A stretch of DNA of 64,000 nucleotides from Desulfogranum mediterraneum DSM 13871 (GTDB lineage Bacteria; Desulfobacterota; Desulfobulbia; Desulfobulbales; Desulfobulbaceae), in contig NZ_KE387007.1 in assembly GCF_000429965.1 (NCBI RefSeq), positions 161,134 to 225,133 of the forward strand, read 5' to 3'. Position numbers and translations under genes: made by a program. The notes under the pieces were generated by a model. The model was not told where the DNA came from and made no database searches. It was given only the letters and a program-made list of their open reading frames with translations. Positions 52,292 to 59,994 of this stretch are shown here, in pieces (within the stretch, counting starts at the first letter, position 1; each line of letters opens with the position of its first letter).

Positions 52292-54313
52292 TTAATATTC
52301 CCAGGTGATCTTGGCATAGACCGAGGGGCCGATCTCGATGGGGGCGGTAAAGGACTCGGAGACAAACTCCACCCGTCGGCCGCCGATCAGGTTCTGACCC
52401 ACCAGGGTCAGCTCCAGGCCCTCCCGGACGATCCAGCGGATGTTGGCGTCCAGGTTGAGATAGGCGTCGACCTCTTTTTCGTTGTTAAAGCTCAGGCTGG
52501 CCTCTTTGAGTTCGTCCACATAGCGCAGCCAGAGGTTGAGGTGGAGGCGCTCGCCGATGATGAAGTGGGTCCGTGCCGAGACCTGGTGACGGGGGCTGGA
52601 GTCTTCGTAGACCTCGTCAGGGGCGAATTGATAGTTTTGCTCGTCGGTCATGGCAAGCTGGATAAAGCTGTAGCCCAGCTCCGTCTCCAGCCACAGGCTG
52701 GGGATCCATTTGGCGGTCAGCTCCAGGCCGTAGGCATCCCCCTCGATGGCGTTGCTGAACTGCAGATCCATGGTGCGGCTGGAGCCGTAGGACTGGAGAT
52801 GGTCATAGTCGTTATAGAAGAGGGCCAGGTCCAGGGAGAACTCCTTGGCTGCGCAGTAACGGTAGCCCAGCTCATAGGCGATCAGCTCTTCGGATGTGAA
52901 TTCAGGGTTGCCGACAATGGCCACCGGCACGGGAAAGGGGATGGTCGGCGGGGCCGGTGGAATAACCTGGGTGACGATCCGTCCCCCCTCCTCCACCCTG
53001 GAGGGGGTGCGTACTGCCCGGGCAACCGAGGCCCAGAAGGTCTGGCTCTGGTCCGCCTTCCAGAGGGCCCGGATATTGGGCTGGACTTCGAAGCCGGTGT
53101 AGTCGTTATGCTCCAGTTTGGAGCCGATGGTCAGCCAGAAGGTCTCTCTCACCAGCTCGATTTCATCCTGGAGAAAGCCGCTGAAGAGTTGGATGGTTCG
53201 GGAGTCCGGGGTCAGCGAGACCTGGAAGGTGTTGTCAAATTCATCCTGGATATTCCGGTAGCCCAGGCCCCAGATCAGGTCGTGGCGTTCCCCTACCTGA
53301 AGGTGGTGGCTCAGGTCAAAGTCCAGGGTCTGGTGGGTCTGCTCCATGTAGATCTCGTCCCGGTTGGTGTAGTCATAGTAGAGCTGGGTGGTCAGTTTGT
53401 TGTTTTCCGAGAAGTGATGCTGCCAGCGGCCCAGGAGGTTGTGGCCGCTGGAGCTGAACTGGTCGTGGACCACGCTCTGGTAGGGAGGGTATGGGGTGGT
53501 GTAGGGGGAGACCAGCTGGTTGTTCTCGTTGGCAATGAGGTCGCCCTGTAGGGTCCAGGAGTCGTCCAGGCCGAGATCGCCGTCCAGGCGAAAACCGCCG
53601 CTGGCAGTGTGCCAGTTATCCTCGGCATCTGTCTGATCCGCACCAAACTGATAGGATGCCTGGTCATGGCGATGGAGGTAGAAGCGGCCATAGGTGTCCT
53701 CGTTGAGCTGGTTGCCGTAGCGGGCCGTGCCCATGAAGCGGTCATGGCTGCCTGCAGCGCCGCTGAGCAGCACCCCCTGGGTATCGGAGGCCTGTTTGGT
53801 GATGATGTTGATGATCCCGTTGACCGCATTGGCGCCCCAGAGGGTGGCGCCGGGGCCGCGGATCACCTCGATTCGTTCTACATCCTCCAGGACCACGGTT
53901 TGCATATCCCAGTAGACCCCGGAAAAGGAGGGGGTGTAGACGCTGCGGCCATCGATCTGGACCAGCAGCTTGTTGGCAAAGGTGGAGTTGAAGCCGCGGG
54001 AGCTGATGGCCCACTTGGAGGAGCTGATCCGGGCGACCTGGATGCCCGGGACCAGCCGCAGGGCCTCTGGGATCGAGGTGGCCCCGGAGTTGCGGATGGC
54101 CTCCTGGTCGATGACATAGGCGGCGGCCGGCACCTCGTTCAGGTTCTGGACCTTGCGGCCCGCCGAGGTGATCTGGATCTGCATCAGGGATTCCAGGTCC
54201 AGGTCCAGGACATCCTCGGCGCTGCTTCCCTGTGCCGTTGTTACAGACAGGGTCATGAACAAGGTATAGACGAAAAGGTGTTTCAGGGGAAAAAGTTTGG
54301 AAATCTGAACCAT
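52292..54313 (-). CDS. TonB-dependent receptor
   Basis: A 673-residue outer-membrane receptor. Signal peptide at 1-30, then the plug domain: DLDLESLMQIQITSAGRKVQ, VIDQEAIRNSGATSIPEALR, LVPGIQVARISSSKWAISSR, and ERIEVIRGPGATLWGANAVN, the canonical R-G-P-x-x-x-x-x-G-x-x-A. The barrel ends with the aromatic C terminus VYAKITWEY. This variety, with LVQIDGRSVYTPSFSGVYWD, is often found with YfiR and a hybrid kinase, as here, and may sense rather than import. No TonB-ExbB-ExbD genes are in the window. AAGGA precedes the ATG. It heads a three-gene operon with yfiR and the hybrid kinase. Confidence 0.93.
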   Translation of the reverse strand: MVQISKLFPLKHLFVYTLFMTLSVTTAQGSSAEDVLDLDLESLMQIQITSAGRKVQNLNEVPAAAYVIDQEAIRNSGATSIPEALRLVPGIQVARISSSKWAISSRGFNSTFANKLLVQIDGRSVYTPSFSGVYWDMQTVVLEDVERIEVIRGPGATLWGANAVNGIINIITKQASDTQGVLLSGAAGSHDRFMGTARYGNQLNEDTYGRFYLHRHDQASYQFGADQTDAEDNWHTASGGFRLDGDLGLDDSWTLQGDLIANENNQLVSPYTTPYPPYQSVVHDQFSSSGHNLLGRWQHHFSENNKLTTQLYYDYTNRDEIYMEQTHQTLDFDLSHHLQVGERHDLIWGLGYRNIQDEFDNTFQVSLTPDSRTIQLFSGFLQDEIELVRETFWLTIGSKLEHNDYTGFEVQPNIRALWKADQSQTFWASVARAVRTPSRVEEGGRIVTQVIPPAPPTIPFPVPVAIVGNPEFTSEELIAYELGYRYCAAKEFSLDLALFYNDYDHLQSYGSSRTMDLQFSNAIEGDAYGLELTAKWIPSLWLETELGYSFIQLAMTDEQNYQFAPDEVYEDSSPRHQVSARTHFIIGERLHLNLWLRYVDELKEASLSFNNEKEVDAYLNLDANIRWIVREGLELTLVGQNLIGGRRVEFVSESFTAPIEIGPSVYAKITWEY

Positions 54314-54701
54314 TTTTTTTCCTTGGGCATTGATTGCTGCCGTTGGCAGGAAGGAGGAAAGATATTTCTTAGAGTATATAGGGGCAAAAAAGTAAAATCA
54401 AATGATCGCCCTTTATTAACCAGGAATGACAGCCTCTCCGGCTGGAAAGGGAGCAGGTTGGTGCCGGTCTTGGTGAGTTGGTTTTGCGGCGCAGCTCTTT
54501 ACGCTGAAAGCTGATGGTGGCCAGGGAGACCTCGCTCTCCTGGGGGCTAAGCAGGAGATTTAAGGAGGAGAGGCGCTGGAGAAAGGGGGTGGTGATATCT
54601 TTGAGGTGCTTGGCGGCAGTGTCAAGGTGGGGGCATCGATTGAGGGCCGACTTTAGGGGGGGCAGGGAAATCGGCAGCTGGGTGACCGGGTGGGAGCTTT
54701 T
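54314..54701. other. Gap with an in-frame continuation of the CPBP gene
   Basis: No gene with a start codon is seen. On the minus strand, the frame of the CPBP-type gene continues past its TAG stop for about 110 codons (for example SALNRCPHLDTAAKHLKDIT) before the next stop near 54365. It has protein-like composition but no recognised domain. The left 60 bases hold the receptor promoter region. Confidence 0.35.
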
Positions 54702-55442
54702 CTACCAGAGCTGCCAGCTCCCTGTAGCCGCGATGTAGCCGGCCAGACTGATGTTGGTGATGCCGTGGGCGATGATGCAGGCCAGCAGATCTCTTTGGCG
54801 AATGAGCAGCCAGGCCATCAGCAGGCCGTAGGCAATGGCAGCCGGCCACTCCTGGCTGGCATGGCCGCTCACGAAGACCAGGGTCGAGATGGCGACCGCC
54901 ATCCAGGACCACTGGCCGGGTTTGACCTGGTCGATGGAGCGGTTGTGGAGTGCCTCCTGAAGAGGGGCCTCCAGACCCTGTCGGCGGCATTGGTCCCACT
55001 GCAGGGCCATCCTGAAGGCGAAGCCATGGATCATAAGCTCTTCAAACACCGGCACCAGCAGTCCTGCCGCCGAGAGGCGGAGCAGGAATCCCGTGGACGT
55101 CCAGGGGGCGGCGCTTGCAGCATCAGTGAAGGGCAGCAGGCAGAGGATCCAGAGTGCACATCCTGCCAGGCCGGTGAGGGTGCCGATAAGCAGCGAGGAG
55201 GAGATGCTCTTCTTCTGAACAAGGGGGATATACCAGCGCCAGCCCCAGGCCAGCAGGGCCGTGGTGATGACTATACGGAGCAGGTAGTTGAGCTCAATCG
55301 GGATGGTCTCTGCCAGGGTTGAGCTGATCAGGACATAGGCCAGGTAAGGGGCGATATAGGGCAGCAGCAGGCGCTGGTTGGTCGTCATCCCGGTGCCGGG
55401 CGCTTGCTCCGCACGGGGCTGCTTACTCGTCTGGCGCATCAT
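54702..55442 (-). CDS. CPBP-family intramembrane protease
   Basis: A 246-residue protein with about seven membrane helices. The glutamic-protease motifs of the CPBP (CAAX-protease/bacteriocin-processing) family are present: EELMIHGFAFR (E-E-x6-R), FVSGHASQEWPAAIAYG (F-x-x-x-H) and IAHGITN (H-x-x-x-N). Some relatives are encoded in exosortase/PEP-CTERM systems, and a PEP-CTERM protein is present in the window, but the link is only suggestive. ATG at 55442 overlaps the preceding small gene by 20 bp; another ATG at 55388 (TTNQRLLLPYIAPYL) is equally possible. The frame continues beyond the TAG stop in the same phase. The substrate is unknown. Confidence 0.82.
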   Translation of the reverse strand: MMRQTSKQPRAEQAPGTGMTTNQRLLLPYIAPYLAYVLISSTLAETIPIELNYLLRIVITTALLAWGWRWYIPLVQKKSISSSLLIGTLTGLAGCALWILCLLPFTDAASAAPWTSTGFLLRLSAAGLLVPVFEELMIHGFAFRMALQWDQCRRQGLEAPLQEALHNRSIDQVKPGQWSWMAVAISTLVFVSGHASQEWPAAIAYGLLMAWLLIRQRDLLACIIAHGITNISLAGYIAATGSWQLW

Positions 55443-55683
55443 GCCCGCCCCGCTCTTTTTCTCGGCGAGCCTGTTGCTCCTGCTTCCGGGTGCGGTAAAA
55501 GTCAATCAGAGCCCAGGGGAGCAGGACGGCGCTGGCGATACGGTTAAAGAGCAGGTGCTCCTGCATCTCGGGTGCACTGCTTAACCAGCCGTCATAAAAG
55601 CACCAGAGGCCAAAGCAGGCCAGGATAAAGGGAAAGACATAGGGGCTGATTTCCGGTGGTTGTTTCTTTTGCTCTTTGGCCAT
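55423..55683 (-). CDS. Small membrane protein upstream of CPBP protease
   Basis: An 86-residue protein with two hydrophobic segments (ISPYVFPFILACFGLWCFYD and FNRIASAVLLPWALIDFY) and a strongly basic/acidic tail (RTRKQEQQARREKERGG). It overlaps the CPBP-protease gene by 20 bp, so the two are likely translated together. I do not recognise a family. The topology suggests both ends in the cytoplasm. The start ATG at 55683 lies in a plain context without a strong ribosome site. Its pairing with the protease suggests a partner role, which is an inference from overlap only. Confidence 0.65.
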   Translation of the reverse strand: MAKEQKKQPPEISPYVFPFILACFGLWCFYDGWLSSAPEMQEHLLFNRIASAVLLPWALIDFYRTRKQEQQARREKERGGHDAPDE

Positions 55684-55945
55684 GGCAGGGTGCTGTGGGT
55701 CAGGTTTGTGGGAGATTGGGCGGCTCTTGTCTCAGCTGCAGAGTGCGGGGGAGCTTTCGGTTCCGGTTTTCTTTTCCGGCTCACTGGCCTTGCCCCTGGT
55801 CCGGGTCATGAACCCCTCTGCAGCGGATCGATATTGTGGGAAAAAAAGTCGATGTTTAAATTTTTAGTAGTATCTATGCTACAATAGCAATGACTGTTCG
55901 GCAATGTAGAAAGGCTGTTTTTCCAGAATCTGTTCTAAAAAAGGT

Positions 55946-58891
55946 ATGGTTTTTATGCGCCTGTTTCCTCGGCCTGCCTCTGTTCGCCTTCATTTGGTGA
56001 TCGCCTCGCTGTTTGTCGGCTTGATCACGCTCTTTGGCAGTGGTCTGGCCTGGTATAACTACCAGGCAACCTCGCGGCTGTTGGTGAGCGCTGCCAACGA
56101 GATGTTCTCCCAGATCAGCCGGGAGTTAAGCCTCGATTACCTGGGGAGCTATAAACCGGTAGCCACTGCGGTGATCGTGGTGAGCGCCACCGGGGTCGTC
56201 CATGCCGTGGACCTTGAGGAGCGCCTGCGTTATTTGCCGATGTTTCAGGCGGCCCTCCAGGAGGCCCCCCATCTCTCCGGTCTGCAGGTGGGCTACGGTG
56301 ATGGTGGCTACTTCATCGTCCGTCCCTTGAGCCGCGACTATCTGCGCTCCAGGTTCGATGCGCCTCCGGGAGCCGCCTTGGTGGTGGATCAGGTAGAGCT
56401 TGAGGCGGATGGTAAGCGCTATCTGCGTCGATTCTGGTTCTCTGAAGGCTTGGAGGAGGTCGGCAGGGCAGCCCCGGAAGAGACCGGCTATGACCCCAGG
56501 CTGCGCCCCTGGTACACCCAGGCCATTGCCGAGAGCCGGGTGATCGGTACTGCTCCCTATCTGTTTCGTTTCATCGGCCGGCTGGGCTTCACCGTAGCCC
56601 GGCGTTCGCCGCTCTCCCGGGCCGTGGTGGCCGGTGATGTCACCCTGATGCAGCTTTCAGAAACCCTGGCCAGCCACCGGATAACCCGGCGCTCTGAACT
56701 CGCACTGCTCTCGGAACAGGGGCAGGTGGTTGCCTACCACGATGGCTCCCGACTGGTCAGGCGGGTCAAGGGGCAGGAGCCGCAACTCTCCAGCCTCAGA
56801 GAGCTCGATAGCGGGGTGCTCTCCTACGTGGCTGAAACGGTCCCCTTCCGTGATGGGGTGGTCGATTTTCGCTACAAAGGGGAGTCCTGGTTGGGGGCGG
56901 TCCGTGAGCTGGATAATCTTCTGAAAGAGTCTGGCTATTTCTTGGTGATGCTCTCTCCGAAAAGGGAGCTGTTGGCACAGGCGGTGACCATTCAGCTCAG
57001 GGCAGCCTTGATTGCCCTGGTGCTGATCCTGGCAGCCGTGGTGCTGACCTGGCTGTTGGCCCGGAGGATTGCGACCTCTCTGCAGGGGCTTGTTGAGGCG
57101 GCGGAGCGGGTCAGTCGTTTCGATTTTTCCACCGCGGTGAGCAATGGCACTCCCATCCGGGAGGTGCAGGAGTTGAGCCGGGCCATGGGGATGATGCAGG
57201 CCACCATCGGCCAGTTTACCCGGCTGATCGATTCCCTGGCCGGTGAAGGGGACTTTGATGCGCTCCTGGCCACGGTCACCGCCGAAACCATGCAGATCTG
57301 TGGTGCCGATGCAGCCGTGGCCTACCTGGTGGATGAGTCGACTGATCGGCTGACCCCGGCCGTGGTCAAGAGTCGGCGGCTTCAGGGGCTGGAGGTGGCC
57401 GGCCTCGGGGAGGTCCCTGTTGCCGCTGGCTCGCCCCTGGCGCGTGCCCTGCTCAGCGGTACAATGGAGGAGATCAGGGTTACCGCCAGAGACGGGGCAG
57501 GGTTTGCCGACCTCTTGCAACTGCTTGGTCATGAGGCCCTGACCCTCTCTGTTATCCCCCTGCATAACCGTTCAGGCGAAGCCGTCGGTGTCCTGGTCAT
57601 GATCCATGAGCAGGCCCATGCCGCAGTCGGACCCGGGGCGGTCGACTACTCCTCCTTTGTAGAGGCTATCTCCGGTTTTGCGGCCGTGACCCTGGAGAGC
57701 AGGAAGATGCTGAAGATGCAGAAGCAGCTGCTGGAATCCTTTATCCAGGTGCTTGCCGGCGCCATCGATGCCAAGTCCCCCTATACCGGGGGCCACTGCC
57801 AGCGGGTGCCGGTGCTGGTAAAGATGCTGGCCCGTAAGGCCTGTGAGAGCCGGGAGGGGAGCTTTGCTGATTTTCGTCTGGATGGGCAACAGTGGGAGGC
57901 CCTCCATATCGCTGCCTGGCTCCACGACTGCGGTAAGGTGACCACCCCTGAATACGTGGTGGATAAGGCCACCAAGCTGGAGACCATCTATGATCGCATC
58001 CATGAGGTCAGGATGCGCTTTGAGGTTCTTAAACGGGATGCCCAGCTGGCCTACTGGCAGGAACTGTACCAGGGTGGTGAGCAAGGGCTCCTGGAGAGGC
58101 AGCTGGAGCGGCAGTGGCAACGACTGGATGAAGAGTTTGCCTTTGTGGCCCGCTGCAACCTGGGGGGAGAGTGGCTCTCCTCGGAGCATCTTGAGCGCTT
58201 GACCCGGATCGGGGCCCGGACCTGGCAACGGACCATCGATGATTGCCAGGGGTTGGGCTGGGAAGAGCTGGAGCGGCTCCAGGCTGTCTCCAGCGGAGAG
58301 CTGCCGGTGACCGAGTTTCTCCTGGCTGACAAGGAGGAGCATCTCATCCCGCGGAGCGGCTCCGCCCAAGCCGAGCAGGGAGGCGCGCATGGCTTTTGCC
58401 TGGAGACCCCTAAGTATCTCTATAATAGAGGAGAGCTTTATAACCTCTCGGTGCGGCGGGGCACCTTGAGTCCTGAGGAGCGCTATCAGATCAACGATCA
58501 TATCGTCCAGACCATCATCATGCTGGACAAGCTGCCCTATCCCAGGCACCTTCAGGCGGTTCCCGAGATAGCCGGCGGCCATCACGAGAAGATGGACGGC
58601 AGCGGGTATCCCCGGGGCTTGAAGGGGGCAGAGCTCTCGCTTCCTGCCAGGATGATGGTCATTGCCGATGTCTTCGAGGCCCTCACCGCCTCGGACCGAC
58701 CGTACAAGAAGGCGAAAACCCTGGCCCAGGCCCTGGCCATCATGGAGGTCATGGTTCAGGAGCACCATCTGGATGGAGAACTGTTTGCGCTCTTTGTCTC
58801 CAGTGGGGCCTGTCTGGAGTATGCCCTTGAGTATCTTCTGCCTGAGCAGTTGGCTGGTTTTGAGCTGGACTGTCAGAGGGGGGGGGACTGA
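55946..58891 (+). CDS. Membrane sensor HD-GYP protein (Cache-HAMP-GAF-HD-GYP)
   Basis: A 981-residue putative c-di-GMP phosphodiesterase. Helix at about 18-38, a large double-Cache-like periplasmic domain (YDPRLRPWYTQAIAESRVIG), second helix about 350-372, HAMP (RRIATSLQGLVEAAERVSRF), GAF (about 430-565, LLATVTAETMQICGADAAVA) and C-terminal HD-GYP. Catalytic marks: KSPYTGGHCQRV, AAWLHDCGKVTTPEYVVDK (HD at about 660), and HHEKMDGSGYPRG (about 877-890). About 150 extra residues, mostly helical, separate HD from GYP, much more than usual. ATG at 55946 is used; a second ATG lies nine bases later. It is monocistronic and convergent with the small membrane genes. Confidence 0.9.
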   Translation: MVFMRLFPRPASVRLHLVIASLFVGLITLFGSGLAWYNYQATSRLLVSAANEMFSQISRELSLDYLGSYKPVATAVIVVSATGVVHAVDLEERLRYLPMFQAALQEAPHLSGLQVGYGDGGYFIVRPLSRDYLRSRFDAPPGAALVVDQVELEADGKRYLRRFWFSEGLEEVGRAAPEETGYDPRLRPWYTQAIAESRVIGTAPYLFRFIGRLGFTVARRSPLSRAVVAGDVTLMQLSETLASHRITRRSELALLSEQGQVVAYHDGSRLVRRVKGQEPQLSSLRELDSGVLSYVAETVPFRDGVVDFRYKGESWLGAVRELDNLLKESGYFLVMLSPKRELLAQAVTIQLRAALIALVLILAAVVLTWLLARRIATSLQGLVEAAERVSRFDFSTAVSNGTPIREVQELSRAMGMMQATIGQFTRLIDSLAGEGDFDALLATVTAETMQICGADAAVAYLVDESTDRLTPAVVKSRRLQGLEVAGLGEVPVAAGSPLARALLSGTMEEIRVTARDGAGFADLLQLLGHEALTLSVIPLHNRSGEAVGVLVMIHEQAHAAVGPGAVDYSSFVEAISGFAAVTLESRKMLKMQKQLLESFIQVLAGAIDAKSPYTGGHCQRVPVLVKMLARKACESREGSFADFRLDGQQWEALHIAAWLHDCGKVTTPEYVVDKATKLETIYDRIHEVRMRFEVLKRDAQLAYWQELYQGGEQGLLERQLERQWQRLDEEFAFVARCNLGGEWLSSEHLERLTRIGARTWQRTIDDCQGLGWEELERLQAVSSGELPVTEFLLADKEEHLIPRSGSAQAEQGGAHGFCLETPKYLYNRGELYNLSVRRGTLSPEERYQINDHIVQTIIMLDKLPYPRHLQAVPEIAGGHHEKMDGSGYPRGLKGAELSLPARMMVIADVFEALTASDRPYKKAKTLAQALAIMEVMVQEHHLDGELFALFVSSGACLEYALEYLLPEQLAGFELDCQRGGD

Positions 58892-58942
58892 AGAGGGGGC
58901 AGAGGACCGCTTTGGGGGGAGGGCCCTCTGCCGGAGGAGCGT

Positions 58943-59245
58943 TTATCGCTGGACCGGAACCGGCTTCTTCTCATGGTTGATGTATTTGACAAATACCGGG
59001 AAGGCTACAAAGAAGGCCACGCAGATCAGGTATTCGATGCCCTTGATATGGGAGTAGTAGTCCACCAGGGTATGGATGGGATTCATCATCCCTGTGGCGA
59101 CCATGTATTGACGCATTAACTCCCCGACCTGCCAGTCGACCTGATTCAGGGCGCCGATAAAGGCTGCAGTGACCCAGATCAGGACCATGGCGCTGAGGGT
59201 AAGGATGATGCCGGTGGTGACTTTTTTGTTTGCCTGAGCGTTCAT
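58943..59245 (-). CDS. Small two-helix membrane protein of redox cluster
   Basis: A 100-residue membrane protein with helices at about 10-30 (TGIILTLSAMVLIWVTAAFI) and 70-88 (IEYLICVAFFVAFPVFVKYI). Between them is NPIHTLVDYYSHIKGIEY, with histidines that could face haem or quinone but are not proven ligands. It lies 47 bp after a single-helix protein gene. Both lie near an NrfD/4Fe-4S pair on the same strand and probably serve as small subunits of a membrane electron-transfer complex like HmcD/E of sulfate reducers, although the sequences are not clearly matched. AGGAG stands nine bases before the ATG. Confidence 0.65.
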   Translation of the reverse strand: MNAQANKKVTTGIILTLSAMVLIWVTAAFIGALNQVDWQVGELMRQYMVATGMMNPIHTLVDYYSHIKGIEYLICVAFFVAFPVFVKYINHEKKPVPVQR

Positions 59246-59292
59246 TGAATCTTCTCCTGTTCGTACTGTTGTATGTTGGTACTTTTTCTCTA

Positions 59293-59487
59293 TTATCCGA
59301 AAATTGTTGTGATGTATCCCTTGATCATGTTGCCGGCGCCGCTGTTGGCCAGGCCTGCTGCCAGGCAGACGAATGACCAGATGCTGACCAAAGAGGCCAT
59401 GGTTATGATGGCGATTAAGGAGAACTTTGAAGTTTCCTGGGAGATGTCTGTGTTGGTCGTTTCTTTTTTCAATACTTGAGTGGTCAT
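59293..59487 (-). CDS. Small single-helix membrane protein of redox cluster
   Basis: A 64-residue protein with a polar N terminus (MTTQVLKKETTNTDISQETS) and one helix (SLIAIITMASLVSIWSFVCL followed by AAGLANSG). GGAGG lies six bases before the ATG. It is the first gene behind a strong sigma54-type promoter and is followed by the two-helix protein. Small subunits of this form are known in Hmc-type complexes; assignment rests on size, topology and context. Confidence 0.65.
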   Translation of the reverse strand: MTTQVLKKETTNTDISQETSKFSLIAIITMASLVSIWSFVCLAAGLANSGAGNMIKGYITTIFG

Positions 59488-59541
59488 GGTCTCCTCCTTT
59501 CCTGGTCAACTGTAGTGGTGTGCTCTGTTTGCCTTTGTAAT

Positions 59542-59557
59542 TGCATCTGTGGTGCCA
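59542..59557 (-). promoter_or_regulatory. Sigma54 promoter of the small membrane genes
   Basis: On the minus strand the site reads TGGCACCACAGATGCA. It matches the sigma54 consensus TGGCAC-N5-TTGCA at every position but one and keeps GG-N10-GC. It lies 54 bp before the first ATG. Confidence 0.85.
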
Positions 59558-59676
59558 GAATGTTTTCGGGACGGATAAAAGGCGGCTTTTCTTTTAAGTC
59601 TTTGTTTTTAGAGGTGATTTTTCCAGGCTGCTGCCAACCTGGAGGGATTTATGCTCCTGCCACATTACTGTGGCTT

Positions 59677-59745
59677 GCAACACTGTTGCCCGCAGATGTG
59701 TTGCAATGTGTGGGATTGAAGTCGGTGTAGCGCAGAAGTGTTGCA
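59677..59745. promoter_or_regulatory. Putative enhancer sites (GCAACA/TGTTGC)
   Basis: GCAACACTGTTGC at 59677-59689 is a perfect dyad around a single C. TGTTGCA recurs at 59699 and again at 59739. They lie about 120-190 bp upstream of the sigma54 promoter, the usual distance for binding sites of NtrC-type activators. Confidence 0.6.
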
Positions 59746-59844
59746 GGTTCGGTATCGGGCTTTGCCAAGGCAGGAGGATCGGGGATGGCGGCAGAGGTGT
59801 TTGAAGAGATTCTTCTTTTGGTCTCGGTCAATGGATACAGTTAT

Positions 59845-59928
59845 ATCCCTTGAATATCAGTTGGATAGATAAGGTGGATTGTTCCCCCTGTCTTGGCCTT
59901 GAGCGAAAGATCTCCCCCTTCAAGCTGT
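59845..59928 (+). repeat. Dispersed intergenic repeat, copy 6 (partial)
   Basis: CCCTTGAATATCAGTTGGAT, then TCTTGGCCTTGAGCGAAAGA and CCCCTTCAAGCT correspond to the middle and right end of copy 3. The left end is missing. Confidence 0.5.
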
Positions 59929-59994
59929 CCTCCTGCCGACCGGATCGGGACGGCTGGAGTCATCCCCGGCTAGGTTTATCTGGCCAGGGTGTGG

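Larger units (their letters stand above)
59488..59994. other. Regulatory region of the small membrane genes
   Basis: This 507-bp gap contains a sigma54 promoter, three TGTTGC-type sites upstream of it and a dispersed-repeat copy at its right end. No gene is present. Confidence 0.6.

Noticed and set aside
51878-53551. 557-codon plus-strand frame
   Set aside because: Antisense to yfiR and the TonB-dependent receptor, both with clear domains. The translation has shadow composition.
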